From a virus, in the IMG/VR virus record IMGVR_UViG_3300045973_001484, positions 1 through 50,956 of that record: DNA of 50,956 nucleotides; one strand, 5' to 3'. The notes below the pieces were generated by a model. That model searched no databases. It saw only the letters and a list, made by a program, of their open reading frames with translations, and was not told the origin of the DNA. How positions within the stretch are numbered: the first letter of the stretch is position 1; each line of letters starts with the position of its first letter. A program made the translations under genes and the position numbers. Positions 32,249 through 41,600 of the stretch are shown piece after piece.

Positions 32249-32325
32249 CTAACCACCCCCAGCCCCTTTATGCCCCAGAGGGTACTCCTTAAACACAGGA
32301 GGGGTAGTTTAAAACCAAAATCAAG
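32249..32325. repeat. Second REP-like element
   Basis: AACCACCCCCAGCCCCT on one side and AGGAGGGGTAGTTT on the other can pair into an imperfect long stem. This is the second extragenic palindrome type known from the group. It fills the space between the tube and chaperone genes. Confidence 0.45.
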
Positions 32326-32336
32326 GGAGTCTTGAA

Positions 32337-32654
32337 ATGAAAAAAACATTGCCACAAGCCGTTACCGATGCTCAGGCAGCCGGAAAAACCATCCTGGAAC
32401 TGACCGGTGATGACGACCAAAAATATTACTTCGAGAAGCCGGGCTCAAAGGATATCGAGCGTTTTATCGCCACCGCCACCAAGGGCAAGGCAACCCAGGC
32501 GGTGCGCAACCTGGTCATTGAAAAAGCCATTCACCCGTCCGGTGAAGAGCTGGCCAGTGAGTTCCGCGAGAACCCCGGCCGCATGGTTGCCCTCAATAGC
32601 GCCCTGCAGGCGGCAGTCGGCATGAATGAGGATTTTACTGCAAAAAAGTTGTAG
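32337..32654 (+). CDS. Tail assembly chaperone, short form (G analogue), 105 aa
   Basis: An alpha/beta protein immediately upstream of the tape measure gene, as in Mu Gp41 and lambda G. It ends with the stop at 32652-32654, three bases after a slippery heptamer. It should coat the tape measure protein during tail assembly. Confidence 0.72.
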   Translation: MKKTLPQAVTDAQAAGKTILELTGDDDQKYYFEKPGSKDIERFIATATKGKATQAVRNLVIEKAIHPSGEELASEFRENPGRMVALNSALQAAVGMNEDFTAKKL

Positions 32655-32842
32655 AGCTTCGCGAGGAGCTGAAGGGTAATCCCCTCCGCCAGATGGCGAT
32701 ACTGATCCGGTACTACCTGCGGGAGGAGCCGGATCAGGATCTGGAGCGGATGTTGGAACAGTACACGGCAGCATTGTGGATTGAGGAACGCACAGCAACG
32801 GTGATGCAAAACGCGGTGATGAAGGGAATGGGTGGCAAGTAA
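32337..32842 (+). CDS. Tail assembly chaperone, -1 frameshift product, 168 aa
   Basis: The heptamer AAAAAAG (32642-32648), in the phase A AAA AAG, directly precedes the zero-frame stop. Shifting -1 there continues in an open frame of 64 codons (VVELREELKGNPLRQ, then a helical WIEERTATVMQ region) to 32842, where the stop overlaps the tape measure start. This is the conserved G/GT arrangement of long-tailed phages, where the shifted product recruits tail tube subunits. Confidence 0.8.
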
Positions 32843-35040
32843 TGGAATCGATATTCAAACTCGGCATACTCCTCAAAATAACCGACATGGTCTCTGGACC
32901 GGTGACGGCTATCGGCCGGGCTATCGATACCCTGGAAGCCAAGTCCAAGAAGCTGCAGCCGGTATTTGATAAGTTCAAGGATTACGGCGCCTGGATTGCT
33001 GGTGCCGGGGTGGCCGGGGCACTTGGCCTCGGTATTGCCGTGACTCAGTTTGCCAATCTTGAAGAGGCACAGCTCGGCCTCCGTACCCTGCTGATGGATT
33101 CAACCGGGCAGGTCGGAGCTGAATACGCCAAATTGAATACTCTGGCCGAACAACTCGGCACCTCTCTCCCAGGATCTACCAAGGACATGATCGAGATGTT
33201 CACCGCCCTGCGCGAACAGGGAGTACAGACCAACATCATCTTGGGCGGAATGGGCGAGGCGGCCGCGAAGTTCGCCGTACTGATGAAGGTTCCGTTTGCC
33301 CAAGGGGCAACGCATGTTGCCAAATTTACCGAAGCGCTAGGTATTGCCGACAAGGAAGCCGTCCCCTTTATGGATATCCTCCAGCGACTGAAGGGTGCTG
33401 CAGGAGTCAATGTTACCGATCTGGCCGAATCCATTAAATACGCAGGGTCGTCACTGAAGGCGCTCCGCATCCAGGGATTGGACGCCGGGCAGGATGTCAG
33501 TGCTGCTATCGGCCTGATGGCAACCTCCAGTATTGAGGGAAGCCAGGCGGGTACCAACTTCGCCATGGCACTCTCGCGCATGGCCGAGATCAGCAACAAG
33601 CTCGACTCGAATAAAATCAAAAAACTTGTCGGCCCGATCCTGGATGCCAAGGGGATCAAGCTCAACTTTTTCGATGGCGCCGGCAACTTCACCGGCATCC
33701 GCAATATGATGGGCGAACTGGAAAAACTCCGGGCTATCAATCCCCAGGAACAACTGATCGTACTTTCCAAACTGTTCGGTCAGGAAGCCTCGCGACCGCT
33801 TTCCGTTTTCATCAATCAGGGTGTGGCCGGGTTCGATGCAATGACCCTTAAAATGAAGAATCAGGCGAACATGCAGACCAAAATCAATGAGATCATGTCC
33901 GGAACAAAAATGCAGTGGGAAACCATGACCGGCACGCTTGCCAATGTGGTTGCCCATACCGGTGCGGTAGTCACCAGAATAGCCGGGCTGATCGGTATCA
34001 TGAAGCTGATTAACGATCTGGCTGGAAAACTTGATAGCTGGATTATGGCCAATCCAAAAACAGCCGGCATCATCGCCGGAATTGCCCTTGCCGTGACCGG
34101 TGCCGCGCTGGCGATCGGCACCCTGTTGTTGGCTATCGGGTTTGGCGGCACATTGTTTTTGAAAATGCAGGCAGGATATGCCCTGTTGTTACAGGGAATC
34201 GTGTTGATTAAGTCCGCGCTCCTCGGGTTAATCCCTGTAGTTTGGAGCTTCACCACGTCTCTCCTGGCTAATCCCATCACCTGGATCGTTGTGGCAATTG
34301 TCGCTGCTGCCGCCCTCATCGGTGCGTCATTTATCTGGATGTACAACCATGTCACCTGGTTCAAAAACGGGGTTAATGCGATGCTGTATGGACTCGGCTT
34401 CGGTATTGGAACTCTCGTTAAATGGCTCATGCAGTTGGGTTCGTACATCGCTCAACCATTCCAGTTTATCTGGTCGATTATTTCTCGTTTGATCGATGCA
34501 CTCCCGCAGATCGGCGCGGCAGTATCATCGGCACTGGCAGGCATGCTTAATGCTCTCCCTGCCATTTTTGGCGGTCTGTTTGCCTCCGGACAAGCAATCA
34601 TCGGGACGCTGGTAGCCGGCATTAAATCAGCAGCCTCAGGCCCGGTAAATGCCATCAAGGAAATCTTCCAAAAAGTCCGCAACCTGCTGCCATTCTCCGA
34701 CGCCAAGGAAGGGCCACTCTCACAACTGACGCTTTCCGGACAGCGGATCATGTCCACCATGGGCGAGGGCATTACCGGTGCTGCGGGCGGTCTACAGAAA
34801 ACCATGGCCACCGCACTGGCCGGCGCTGCCCTGACGACCAGCATTGCGGTGCAACCGCCTGCGGCAAACACAGCGCTTCTATCCAACAATCAAACGCTTT
34901 CCGCAAACCGCTCCGGTTCTGATGCAAACGGGAAGCGGGTCATCATCCAATCCATGACTGTTCAAATCAATAGCGTTTCCGATGTTTCCGACTTCATCAA
35001 ACAATTACAAATGATCGTGGAGGGGCATGATGTCGATTAA
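32842..35040 (+). CDS. Tail tape measure protein
   Basis: 732 residues. The N-terminal 350 residues resemble the TP901-type tape measure core (LGLRTLLMDSTG, GATHVAKFTEALG). Four to five hydrophobic segments follow (about 395-500), then an amphipathic region with PGxxNAI-like and PFSDAKEGPLS motifs. It sets tail length and is ejected into the host membrane. ATG overlaps the chaperone stop. Confidence 0.87.
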   Translation: MESIFKLGILLKITDMVSGPVTAIGRAIDTLEAKSKKLQPVFDKFKDYGAWIAGAGVAGALGLGIAVTQFANLEEAQLGLRTLLMDSTGQVGAEYAKLNTLAEQLGTSLPGSTKDMIEMFTALREQGVQTNIILGGMGEAAAKFAVLMKVPFAQGATHVAKFTEALGIADKEAVPFMDILQRLKGAAGVNVTDLAESIKYAGSSLKALRIQGLDAGQDVSAAIGLMATSSIEGSQAGTNFAMALSRMAEISNKLDSNKIKKLVGPILDAKGIKLNFFDGAGNFTGIRNMMGELEKLRAINPQEQLIVLSKLFGQEASRPLSVFINQGVAGFDAMTLKMKNQANMQTKINEIMSGTKMQWETMTGTLANVVAHTGAVVTRIAGLIGIMKLINDLAGKLDSWIMANPKTAGIIAGIALAVTGAALAIGTLLLAIGFGGTLFLKMQAGYALLLQGIVLIKSALLGLIPVVWSFTTSLLANPITWIVVAIVAAAALIGASFIWMYNHVTWFKNGVNAMLYGLGFGIGTLVKWLMQLGSYIAQPFQFIWSIISRLIDALPQIGAAVSSALAGMLNALPAIFGGLFASGQAIIGTLVAGIKSAASGPVNAIKEIFQKVRNLLPFSDAKEGPLSQLTLSGQRIMSTMGEGITGAAGGLQKTMATALAGAALTTSIAVQPPAANTALLSNNQTLSANRSGSDANGKRVIIQSMTVQINSVSDVSDFIKQLQMIVEGHDVD

Positions 35041-35617
35041 CGACGGGTTTATCAGCTTTGATGATGGAGTGATCAAGCTTAATGGGACGGCTATACCGGG
35101 AATTTTTGTGTCCATGACGGTCAACGCCGGTGTCCGTTTTGACCGCGCCGAGAAAGACCATATGAGCGGAAAAAACAAGCTTCCGCTTGGATGGGAAGAT
35201 GCAGATATCAAGGTCAGTTTAGATCTGATTTGCGAATATGTTGAAGAGTATGGGCAAGAGGTAGAGAGCACCTGTTACATGAAGCTGAGTGTAATTGATG
35301 ACTTATTTAAAAATAGCGAAAAAAAGAAGGCAGACCCGAAAATTTACGATATTGCCAGCAGCCACTTGGACGCCAGAGGTATCAAGAGGGTCGTTTTTTC
35401 CGGGCTTGAATCCATAGAGGATGACCAGAGCGATGTTATCCGCGTCACTCTGGCTTTCAGTGAACATCTTCCGGTTGTTGCAAAGAGAGAAAAACAGGTT
35501 AACGCAACTAAGACCCCTGCTGCACCGGCAATAAAGACAACACCGGCAATCAGCACAACAATTGTCAGCGACCCACCCGGTGCCTTTAGATCGGGACTTA
35601 ACGCGGGTTTAAAATAA
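35030..35617 (+). CDS. Tail/baseplate protein between tape measure and hub, 195 aa
   Basis: A beta-rich N-terminal 145 residues and an Ala/Thr/Pro-rich tail. The second of two adjacent ATGs is favoured by the spacing to GGAGG. It takes the place of the Mu N (DNA-circularisation-type) protein but is shorter and without clear similarity; probably a tail tip component. Confidence 0.5.
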   Translation: MSINDGFISFDDGVIKLNGTAIPGIFVSMTVNAGVRFDRAEKDHMSGKNKLPLGWEDADIKVSLDLICEYVEEYGQEVESTCYMKLSVIDDLFKNSEKKKADPKIYDIASSHLDARGIKRVVFSGLESIEDDQSDVIRVTLAFSEHLPVVAKREKQVNATKTPAAPAIKTTPAISTTIVSDPPGAFRSGLNAGLK

Positions 35618-36414
35618 TGGAACTGAGTGGCCTTCATATTGATATAACGATCGGCGATTTGGAAGTTTACCGTTCCCCACGCTGGTGGATTGAATCCCGC
35701 CGTCATTATCCCCTGGGGCGCGCCGGCATTACCCTTCCGGATCCGACCGGCGAACTGTTCAAGACTATCAATATCGGTGACCCGGTAACGATCGAGCTGG
35801 GCTACCGCAACCAGGCTCCCACTACCTGGAGCGGTACGGTTGCCCTCCGCTATCCCGGCCAGACTCCCGATCAGCTGGAAATCCGCGCTGTCGATCAATC
35901 GTATGCGCTGGCACAAACCAGCATCATACAGAGCTGGGAAAACGAAACCCCTGAAGCGATTGTGGCGTGGGCTATCCGTCAAACCGGCCTGCCGGTCGGC
36001 AAGATCGGTGAAACCGGCATGCTGCTCCCCCGGGTGTCCGCCGGAAATATCCTCGCCTGGCAGCTGGTGCAGCAGGTCGGTATTAGTTGCCGGGATGCGT
36101 TTGGCCTTGATCTGAGCACGTGGGCGCTCTGGCTGGGTTCTGCCGGAGTCAACTGGGGCGATTTCGACGAACCGGGCGATACGGTGACGGTGGCCAGTTC
36201 GGCGAACCTGATTAATCATGATCCGACCGACTGGGCCACAGGCATGGGGCTGATCGAGACGTATTTGCTGGCAGATCTGTCCCATTCCCGCCTGATACAT
36301 CTCCAGGACGATCGGCGCGGAATCGATACGGTTCACCGGGCACTGAGAGTCCGCCACGAAGGGACTCCGGATCGTGTCCGAACGTTTGCCTGGTATGGGG
36401 TGGAACATGGGTGA
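35617..36414 (+). CDS. Baseplate hub protein (Mu Gp44/GpP position)
   Basis: 265 residues with the hub opening (beta-barrel SPRWWIESRRHYPLGRAGITLPDP) and an ISCRDAFG segment. Forms the trimeric hub on which the spike sits, directly before the spike gene. Confidence 0.7.
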   Translation: MELSGLHIDITIGDLEVYRSPRWWIESRRHYPLGRAGITLPDPTGELFKTINIGDPVTIELGYRNQAPTTWSGTVALRYPGQTPDQLEIRAVDQSYALAQTSIIQSWENETPEAIVAWAIRQTGLPVGKIGETGMLLPRVSAGNILAWQLVQQVGISCRDAFGLDLSTWALWLGSAGVNWGDFDEPGDTVTVASSANLINHDPTDWATGMGLIETYLLADLSHSRLIHLQDDRRGIDTVHRALRVRHEGTPDRVRTFAWYGVEHG

Positions 36415-37048
36415 GGTTGATCTCAAAAAACTGCTGCAACGGGCGATTGAGCTGGTCATGCCGAACCTGCGCCACTATTACCGGCTGCTGCGCAAGGGGC
36501 GGGTGGTGAAAGCCTATGCCTCTGACGGCTCATACTGGGCCGATGTGCAGCTACTCCGGAATGACGAAAGCGATGACGCCAACGAGCCGGTTATTACCAA
36601 AATAGAAATACCTGTCCTCTGGGGTGGCCCGGAGCGCGGCATTGTGTGTCCCCCTGCGGTCGGCACACTCTGCGATATCGAATATTACGACGGCGATCCA
36701 AACTACGCCCGTATCAGTAATTTCCGCTGGGAGAAGAACAAAGCTCCGATCTGCGCGGAGGGCGGTTTCATTATTCAGCAGAGCCCTGACGTTTATTTTC
36801 TTATCACTCCCGCCGGAAAACTGGAGATCAAGTCGGCAAACGCCAAAATGGATATGGTCACGCTGGATATCGTGGCGGCGGTGACTATAACCGGCCCCCT
36901 GGTGGTTACCGGGACTATTGCCTCAGCCGCAACCGTGGCAGATGCGACCGGTACCATGACCGCCATGCGGGACATATTCAACGCGCACACCCATGTGGAG
37001 CATGGCTCCGGCGGTGGCGTAACAGATCCACCGGCAGCGGGGATGTAA
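36407..37048 (+). CDS. Baseplate spike protein (GpV/Gp45 type)
   Basis: 213 residues. An OB-like domain (GRVVKAYASDGSYWADVQLL) is followed by a repetitive beta-helix (about 140-185) and a tip with HTHVEHG (about 191-197). The His-x-His of such tips binds iron in P2/Mu-type spikes and sharpens the membrane-piercing point. ATG at 36407 overlaps the hub gene. Confidence 0.82.
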   Translation: MGEVDLKKLLQRAIELVMPNLRHYYRLLRKGRVVKAYASDGSYWADVQLLRNDESDDANEPVITKIEIPVLWGGPERGIVCPPAVGTLCDIEYYDGDPNYARISNFRWEKNKAPICAEGGFIIQQSPDVYFLITPAGKLEIKSANAKMDMVTLDIVAAVTITGPLVVTGTIASAATVADATGTMTAMRDIFNAHTHVEHGSGGGVTDPPAAGM

Positions 37049-37051
37049 CGT

Positions 37052-37489
37052 ATGGCCGATCTGTTCGGACAGGACATAAAGATCGATAGTGCCGGTCAGG
37101 CGTTGGTGGCTGCAAACGGTGAACTGCTGTTGACCGAAGGGGCAGAAACCGGCGTCCAGGATATCCGCCTCTGCCTGGGGACTCCCCTGGGTGAATTGTT
37201 CTACGATATCGAGTCCGGCAGCCTGGTACATGAGTGGTACCAGGAGGAAAATACCCAGGGTAATCGTTCGGCATTTGAAGCTGAAATCGAGCAACGCATC
37301 GAAGCGGATCCGCGCGTGGTTCTGGGTACGGTAACCTGCAGGGTGAGCTCGTGGGATGAAAAAGGCATCACGGCCCGCGCATCATGGGAGTTTATCGGTG
37401 AAGACCATCCGTTTAACCTGGTCATCAGTTACGACTCAACAAATAAGGAGATGGTGATACGCGATGTCAATCCAAGATCTAGTCTCTAA
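37052..37489 (+). CDS. Baseplate wedge protein (GpW/gp25 type, Mu Gp46)
   Basis: 145 residues with LFGQDIKIDSAGQALVAANG at the start and the EQRIEADPRVV segment typical of the gp25-like wedge. Overlaps the J-like gene by 26 bp. Links baseplate and sheath and starts contraction. Confidence 0.77.
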   Translation: MADLFGQDIKIDSAGQALVAANGELLLTEGAETGVQDIRLCLGTPLGELFYDIESGSLVHEWYQEENTQGNRSAFEAEIEQRIEADPRVVLGTVTCRVSSWDEKGITARASWEFIGEDHPFNLVISYDSTNKEMVIRDVNPRSSL

Positions 37490-38627
37490 AAACCTCGACA
37501 CCATCCGTCAAGAGATGTTTGGCCGGTTGTCGGCCAAACAGGAGGAATACGTTGCGGCGGGGTGGCTGCCGATTCGCCTGAATCTCAACAAGGGCATTGT
37601 CCGAGGCTTGATTGAGTTGTGGTGTTGGGGATTATGGCAGCTGTACCAGTTTCTTGCCGTTATCCTCAGCCAGGCTGCAGCTGACACCGCCACCGGGCTG
37701 TGGCTGGATCTCCACTGCAAGCAGGTTGGTGTCAACCGCAAGCCGGCTACCAAGGCTACCGGCATCATTTATTTCACCCGGGCTGTTACCGGGGGCAACG
37801 TGCCGATTCCCGCCGGTCGGGTGGTCAAAACCAAGCCCGATGGCCTTGGGCGGGTTTACCGCTTTGTTACCTCTCAGGCTGTTGTTTTGGCCGCTGGTTC
37901 ACTGGAGGTGGCCTGCCCGGTTGAGGCCGAGGATTACGGCCAGGGCGCCAATGCTACCGCAGGTCAGATCAGCGAGATATCTACGGTCATTTCCGGCGTC
38001 GATGCGGTGGAGAATCGCGTTGGCTGGTTGACCAGCGAGGGGAGCGACGCCGAGGGTGATGACAGCCTGCGGTTGCGTTATCAACTGGCCTGGAAAAAGC
38101 TCAACGGCTGTACAAAGTACGCCTATGAGGCATGGGCACGGGAAGTAACCGGGGTCGTAAGCGCTACGGTCCTTGATCAGCATCCTCGTGGAGAGGGTAC
38201 GGTTGATGTGCTGATTGTTGGCCCGGCAGGCATACCGACTCAGCAGTTGCTTGACGCTGTCAGTGTGAACATCCAGGGGACCGGCAACGGCGATGAAAAA
38301 TACCCGATCAATGATGATGTGGAGATCCGTGGCCCGGTGCCGGTGAACGTGTCATTTACTGCGGAACTGGTACTGACCGGCGGCGATCCCGCTTCTACTC
38401 TGATTACCGCTGAAAACAGAGTCCGGGCGTTGTTTTCAATTCTGCCGCTGATCAGCGATATTTCCCCTCTGAATATCGGCGCCGATGCCACTCTTGACCG
38501 TTTGAAATGGGCCGCCATGCTGCCCAATGTCAAGCGCATCACCACTGAGTTTGTTGATATTCCGGTACCTGCAGACGGCCTGGCTGTTCTGGGTTCTTTG
38601 ATTCTCTCATACGCTTGGGCGGAGTAA
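37464..38627 (+). CDS. Baseplate J-like protein (Mu Gp47)
   Basis: 387 residues with the J-family features: ADTATGLWLDLHCKQVGV, PIPAGRVVKTK, and GSDAEGDDSLRLRYQLAWK near the middle. Wedge component that holds the fibres. It starts within the upstream wedge gene. Confidence 0.85.
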   Translation: MSIQDLVSKNLDTIRQEMFGRLSAKQEEYVAAGWLPIRLNLNKGIVRGLIELWCWGLWQLYQFLAVILSQAAADTATGLWLDLHCKQVGVNRKPATKATGIIYFTRAVTGGNVPIPAGRVVKTKPDGLGRVYRFVTSQAVVLAAGSLEVACPVEAEDYGQGANATAGQISEISTVISGVDAVENRVGWLTSEGSDAEGDDSLRLRYQLAWKKLNGCTKYAYEAWAREVTGVVSATVLDQHPRGEGTVDVLIVGPAGIPTQQLLDAVSVNIQGTGNGDEKYPINDDVEIRGPVPVNVSFTAELVLTGGDPASTLITAENRVRALFSILPLISDISPLNIGADATLDRLKWAAMLPNVKRITTEFVDIPVPADGLAVLGSLILSYAWAE

Positions 38628-38629
38628 CT

Positions 38630-41600
38630 ATGAATTTGTTTTGGTCATACTTCCGGGATTCGCTGAGATTCCCCCTGATTCGTAATCTTGGCCCGTTGGC
38701 GATGCTCGTTGAAGGGGCGGCCGTAACTCTTGATGAGGTTCGGGAGCTGATTATAGCGTTACGTGATCAGACCCAGCCATTGCGCTGTAATGATGCGATG
38801 CTGCTCCGGTTTGCCGCGAGCAGAGGTATCACCAGGTCTCCCAATGAGCCGGAGCTGTACTGGCTGGAGCGGGTGCGCTTTGCATATGACTGGTGGTGTA
38901 AAGGCGGGCGGTCTTCATTGCTGTCTAAATCGCTGGTGGATGGATTTAATGTCGCATCAGCAAAGATCATAAATATGCGGCGCGAAGATCCGACACAATG
39001 GGCAAGCTTCCGCTTGGAAATTGACGGTGCCAGTGGTGATCTGCTCACCCGCCTGAATCAGATAGACTGGGCAGTGAATGAGGTAAAGCCAGCCCGGTCA
39101 AAGCTTAAGCATACGTCATTATTTGTCAGCAAGTCAGATATCCTGCCGTTTTGGGCAGGTGTCGTTTTGTTTGGTGAAACAGTTACACATTTTTCCGGGG
39201 AGGATTTTATGTATGTAAATTTTAAAGGGGCATTCGTGCCGGGAGATTATAATGTCAACGACTGTTTCCGACACAATGGCGCAATCTGGCGTGCAAAGGC
39301 TGATAACAGCGTAGCTCCTCCGGTAGATTTTGTTGACAACGAGCATTGGGAATTGCTGTTACCGCCCGGGCAAAAGGGGGATAAGGGGGATACTGGAAAT
39401 ATTGGCGCTCAAGGTGCTTCCGGCCCCCCCGGTGCTCCCGGCAACCCTTATAAAACATATGGCACATTGGTTCTGGCGACTGCTGATCTTGCTAATATAC
39501 CAGATGATCGATTGGTCTGGATTAACAACGACACGGTTAATACGGGGTATTACTCTAAGTTAGGGGGAGTTTTGGTTAAGTCTGACTCTGATCGAGTTGC
39601 ATTGGTAGAGGGCAGAGCAACAACACTGGAATCAAGAGCAACCATTATTGAAAACGGCAAAGCTCCAAAATCATACGGTAAAAACCTTTTTAACATTAAC
39701 GATGCAGACGTTGCAGTTGGTTATTATCTTGCCATTGCTACCGGTGCTCTGGTGCCTACTTCTGATTTTGCTACAACCGGCTACATCCCTGTCGTTGCAG
39801 GAACTACCTACTACTTATCGGTCAAATACTACATTGTTTGGTACGATATTAATAAAACCAGAATATCTGGATTTGATATTAGAGCAAGTAGCAACACCCA
39901 GATTGCCCCAGCTGGTGCGTGCTTTATGCGCTGTACTATTTACCCCTACCTTACTGGTACCTTGTGGACCAAGTTCCAGGTAGAGGTGAGTGCTGTCGGA
40001 ACTACCTGGGAAGCATATTTAGATCAAAGCATGTTGGCATCAAAAGCTATTGCTATGGCAACCAGGGATAATGAGCTGGACGCAAAAAAAGCCCAGATTG
40101 CTAGGGGTAAAAACCTCGTCAACATAAATGCTCCCGATGTGCTGCTTAACTCATATATCAATGCGGCAAACGGCAACATTACTTTTGAAAATAACAATTA
40201 TGCTTTAACCGGGTATATCCCCATAACTGGAGGTGCCACATATACCTTCTCCTCACAGCACAGAATGTGCTGGTTCACTGCTGACAAAATATACATCAGC
40301 GGGGTTACTATCGGTGGGGGAAATACGTTGGTGGCTCCCGCAAACGCTGTTTACGCAAGGGTGTCTGTAACTCCATGGTCTACGGGGACACTCTGGACGA
40401 AGCTGCAGGTTGAGGAAGGATCTGCTGCTACGGCATGGGAAGCATATACTGACCAAAGTATGCTGCCGGGTAGGGCTGCGGCTCTTGAGTTGAGAGCAAC
40501 CGCTCTGGAAACATCTAAAGCCAATATTATTCCAGGGAAAAATAAGTTCAACATTAATGACCCGGACATAGCACTCAACCAATATGTCTCGGAGGCCAAT
40601 GGCAATCTTGGTGGTTTCTCCGGATACGCTACAACCGGCTACATCCCTGTCGTTGCAGGAACTACCTACGTGGTTTCGACAAAAAAATATTTGGCTTGGT
40701 ACAACGCCTCTAAAATATTCATATCCGGATCACCCGCAACTGATGCAAACAGGGTACAAACTGCTCCTGCCGGTGCCGCCTATCTACGATGCTCGGTGTA
40801 TCCGTATAACACAGGTACCCTATGGACAGAGTTCCAAGTGGAGATCGGGACAGCCTCAACCGCGTTTGAGGCCTATTATACTGGAGTGGATTTGTCTACT
40901 GCTATCAAGGGTACGCTGTCTGCCGACGCGATACCTGACGGATTAATTACCATACCTAAAGCCAACTTTTTTAGTGTCGGGAAAAACAAATTCAACATCA
41001 ACGACAGCGGCAACGTAACCGCTAAATACATTAATAGTACCACCGGCAATGCAGACCCAAATGACAGCTATAATGCAACGGGGTATATCCCGGTTACGGG
41101 TGGGGCCACATACACTCTATCCACAAAGTCGTGGCTTGCATGGTATACCGCCGCTCATGTGTATATTTCCGGTTCTTCCTCGTCCGACACCAATCCAACT
41201 CAATCCGCACCTGCAAACGCGGCATATTTGCGCACATCAGTACTGATAACGGGGGGAACACAGGATTGGCTGCAACTACAGGTGGAATTAGGTACAAATA
41301 AAACTGCATGGGAATCATATGGATATCAATTGTCTGATCCTACAGGTGGATTACCCATCAGAACCGCGGTCGTCAGTCCAACTTCCAATCTCGCAATAGC
41401 CCCGAAATTATATACTGCGGTTGGAAAAGAAATAGCAGTGTACCAGGAGACTGTCGCCGGTATCTGGCCCTCATTACAGGGCCGGATAGGAATCACTCTG
41501 ACCGGATCAAAAATGACCGGACCATCGACAAAGTTAACTCCTGCATCAACAGCAGGCAGTCCACTGGCAATCTCGGTTACGTTGGCAAACGAGAGTATGG

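Noticed and set aside
39367-39441. CRISPR or tandem DNA repeat at the Gly-rich codons of the fibre
   Set aside because: The periodicity is that of Gly-x-x codons in a coding frame, without spacers or conserved repeats.
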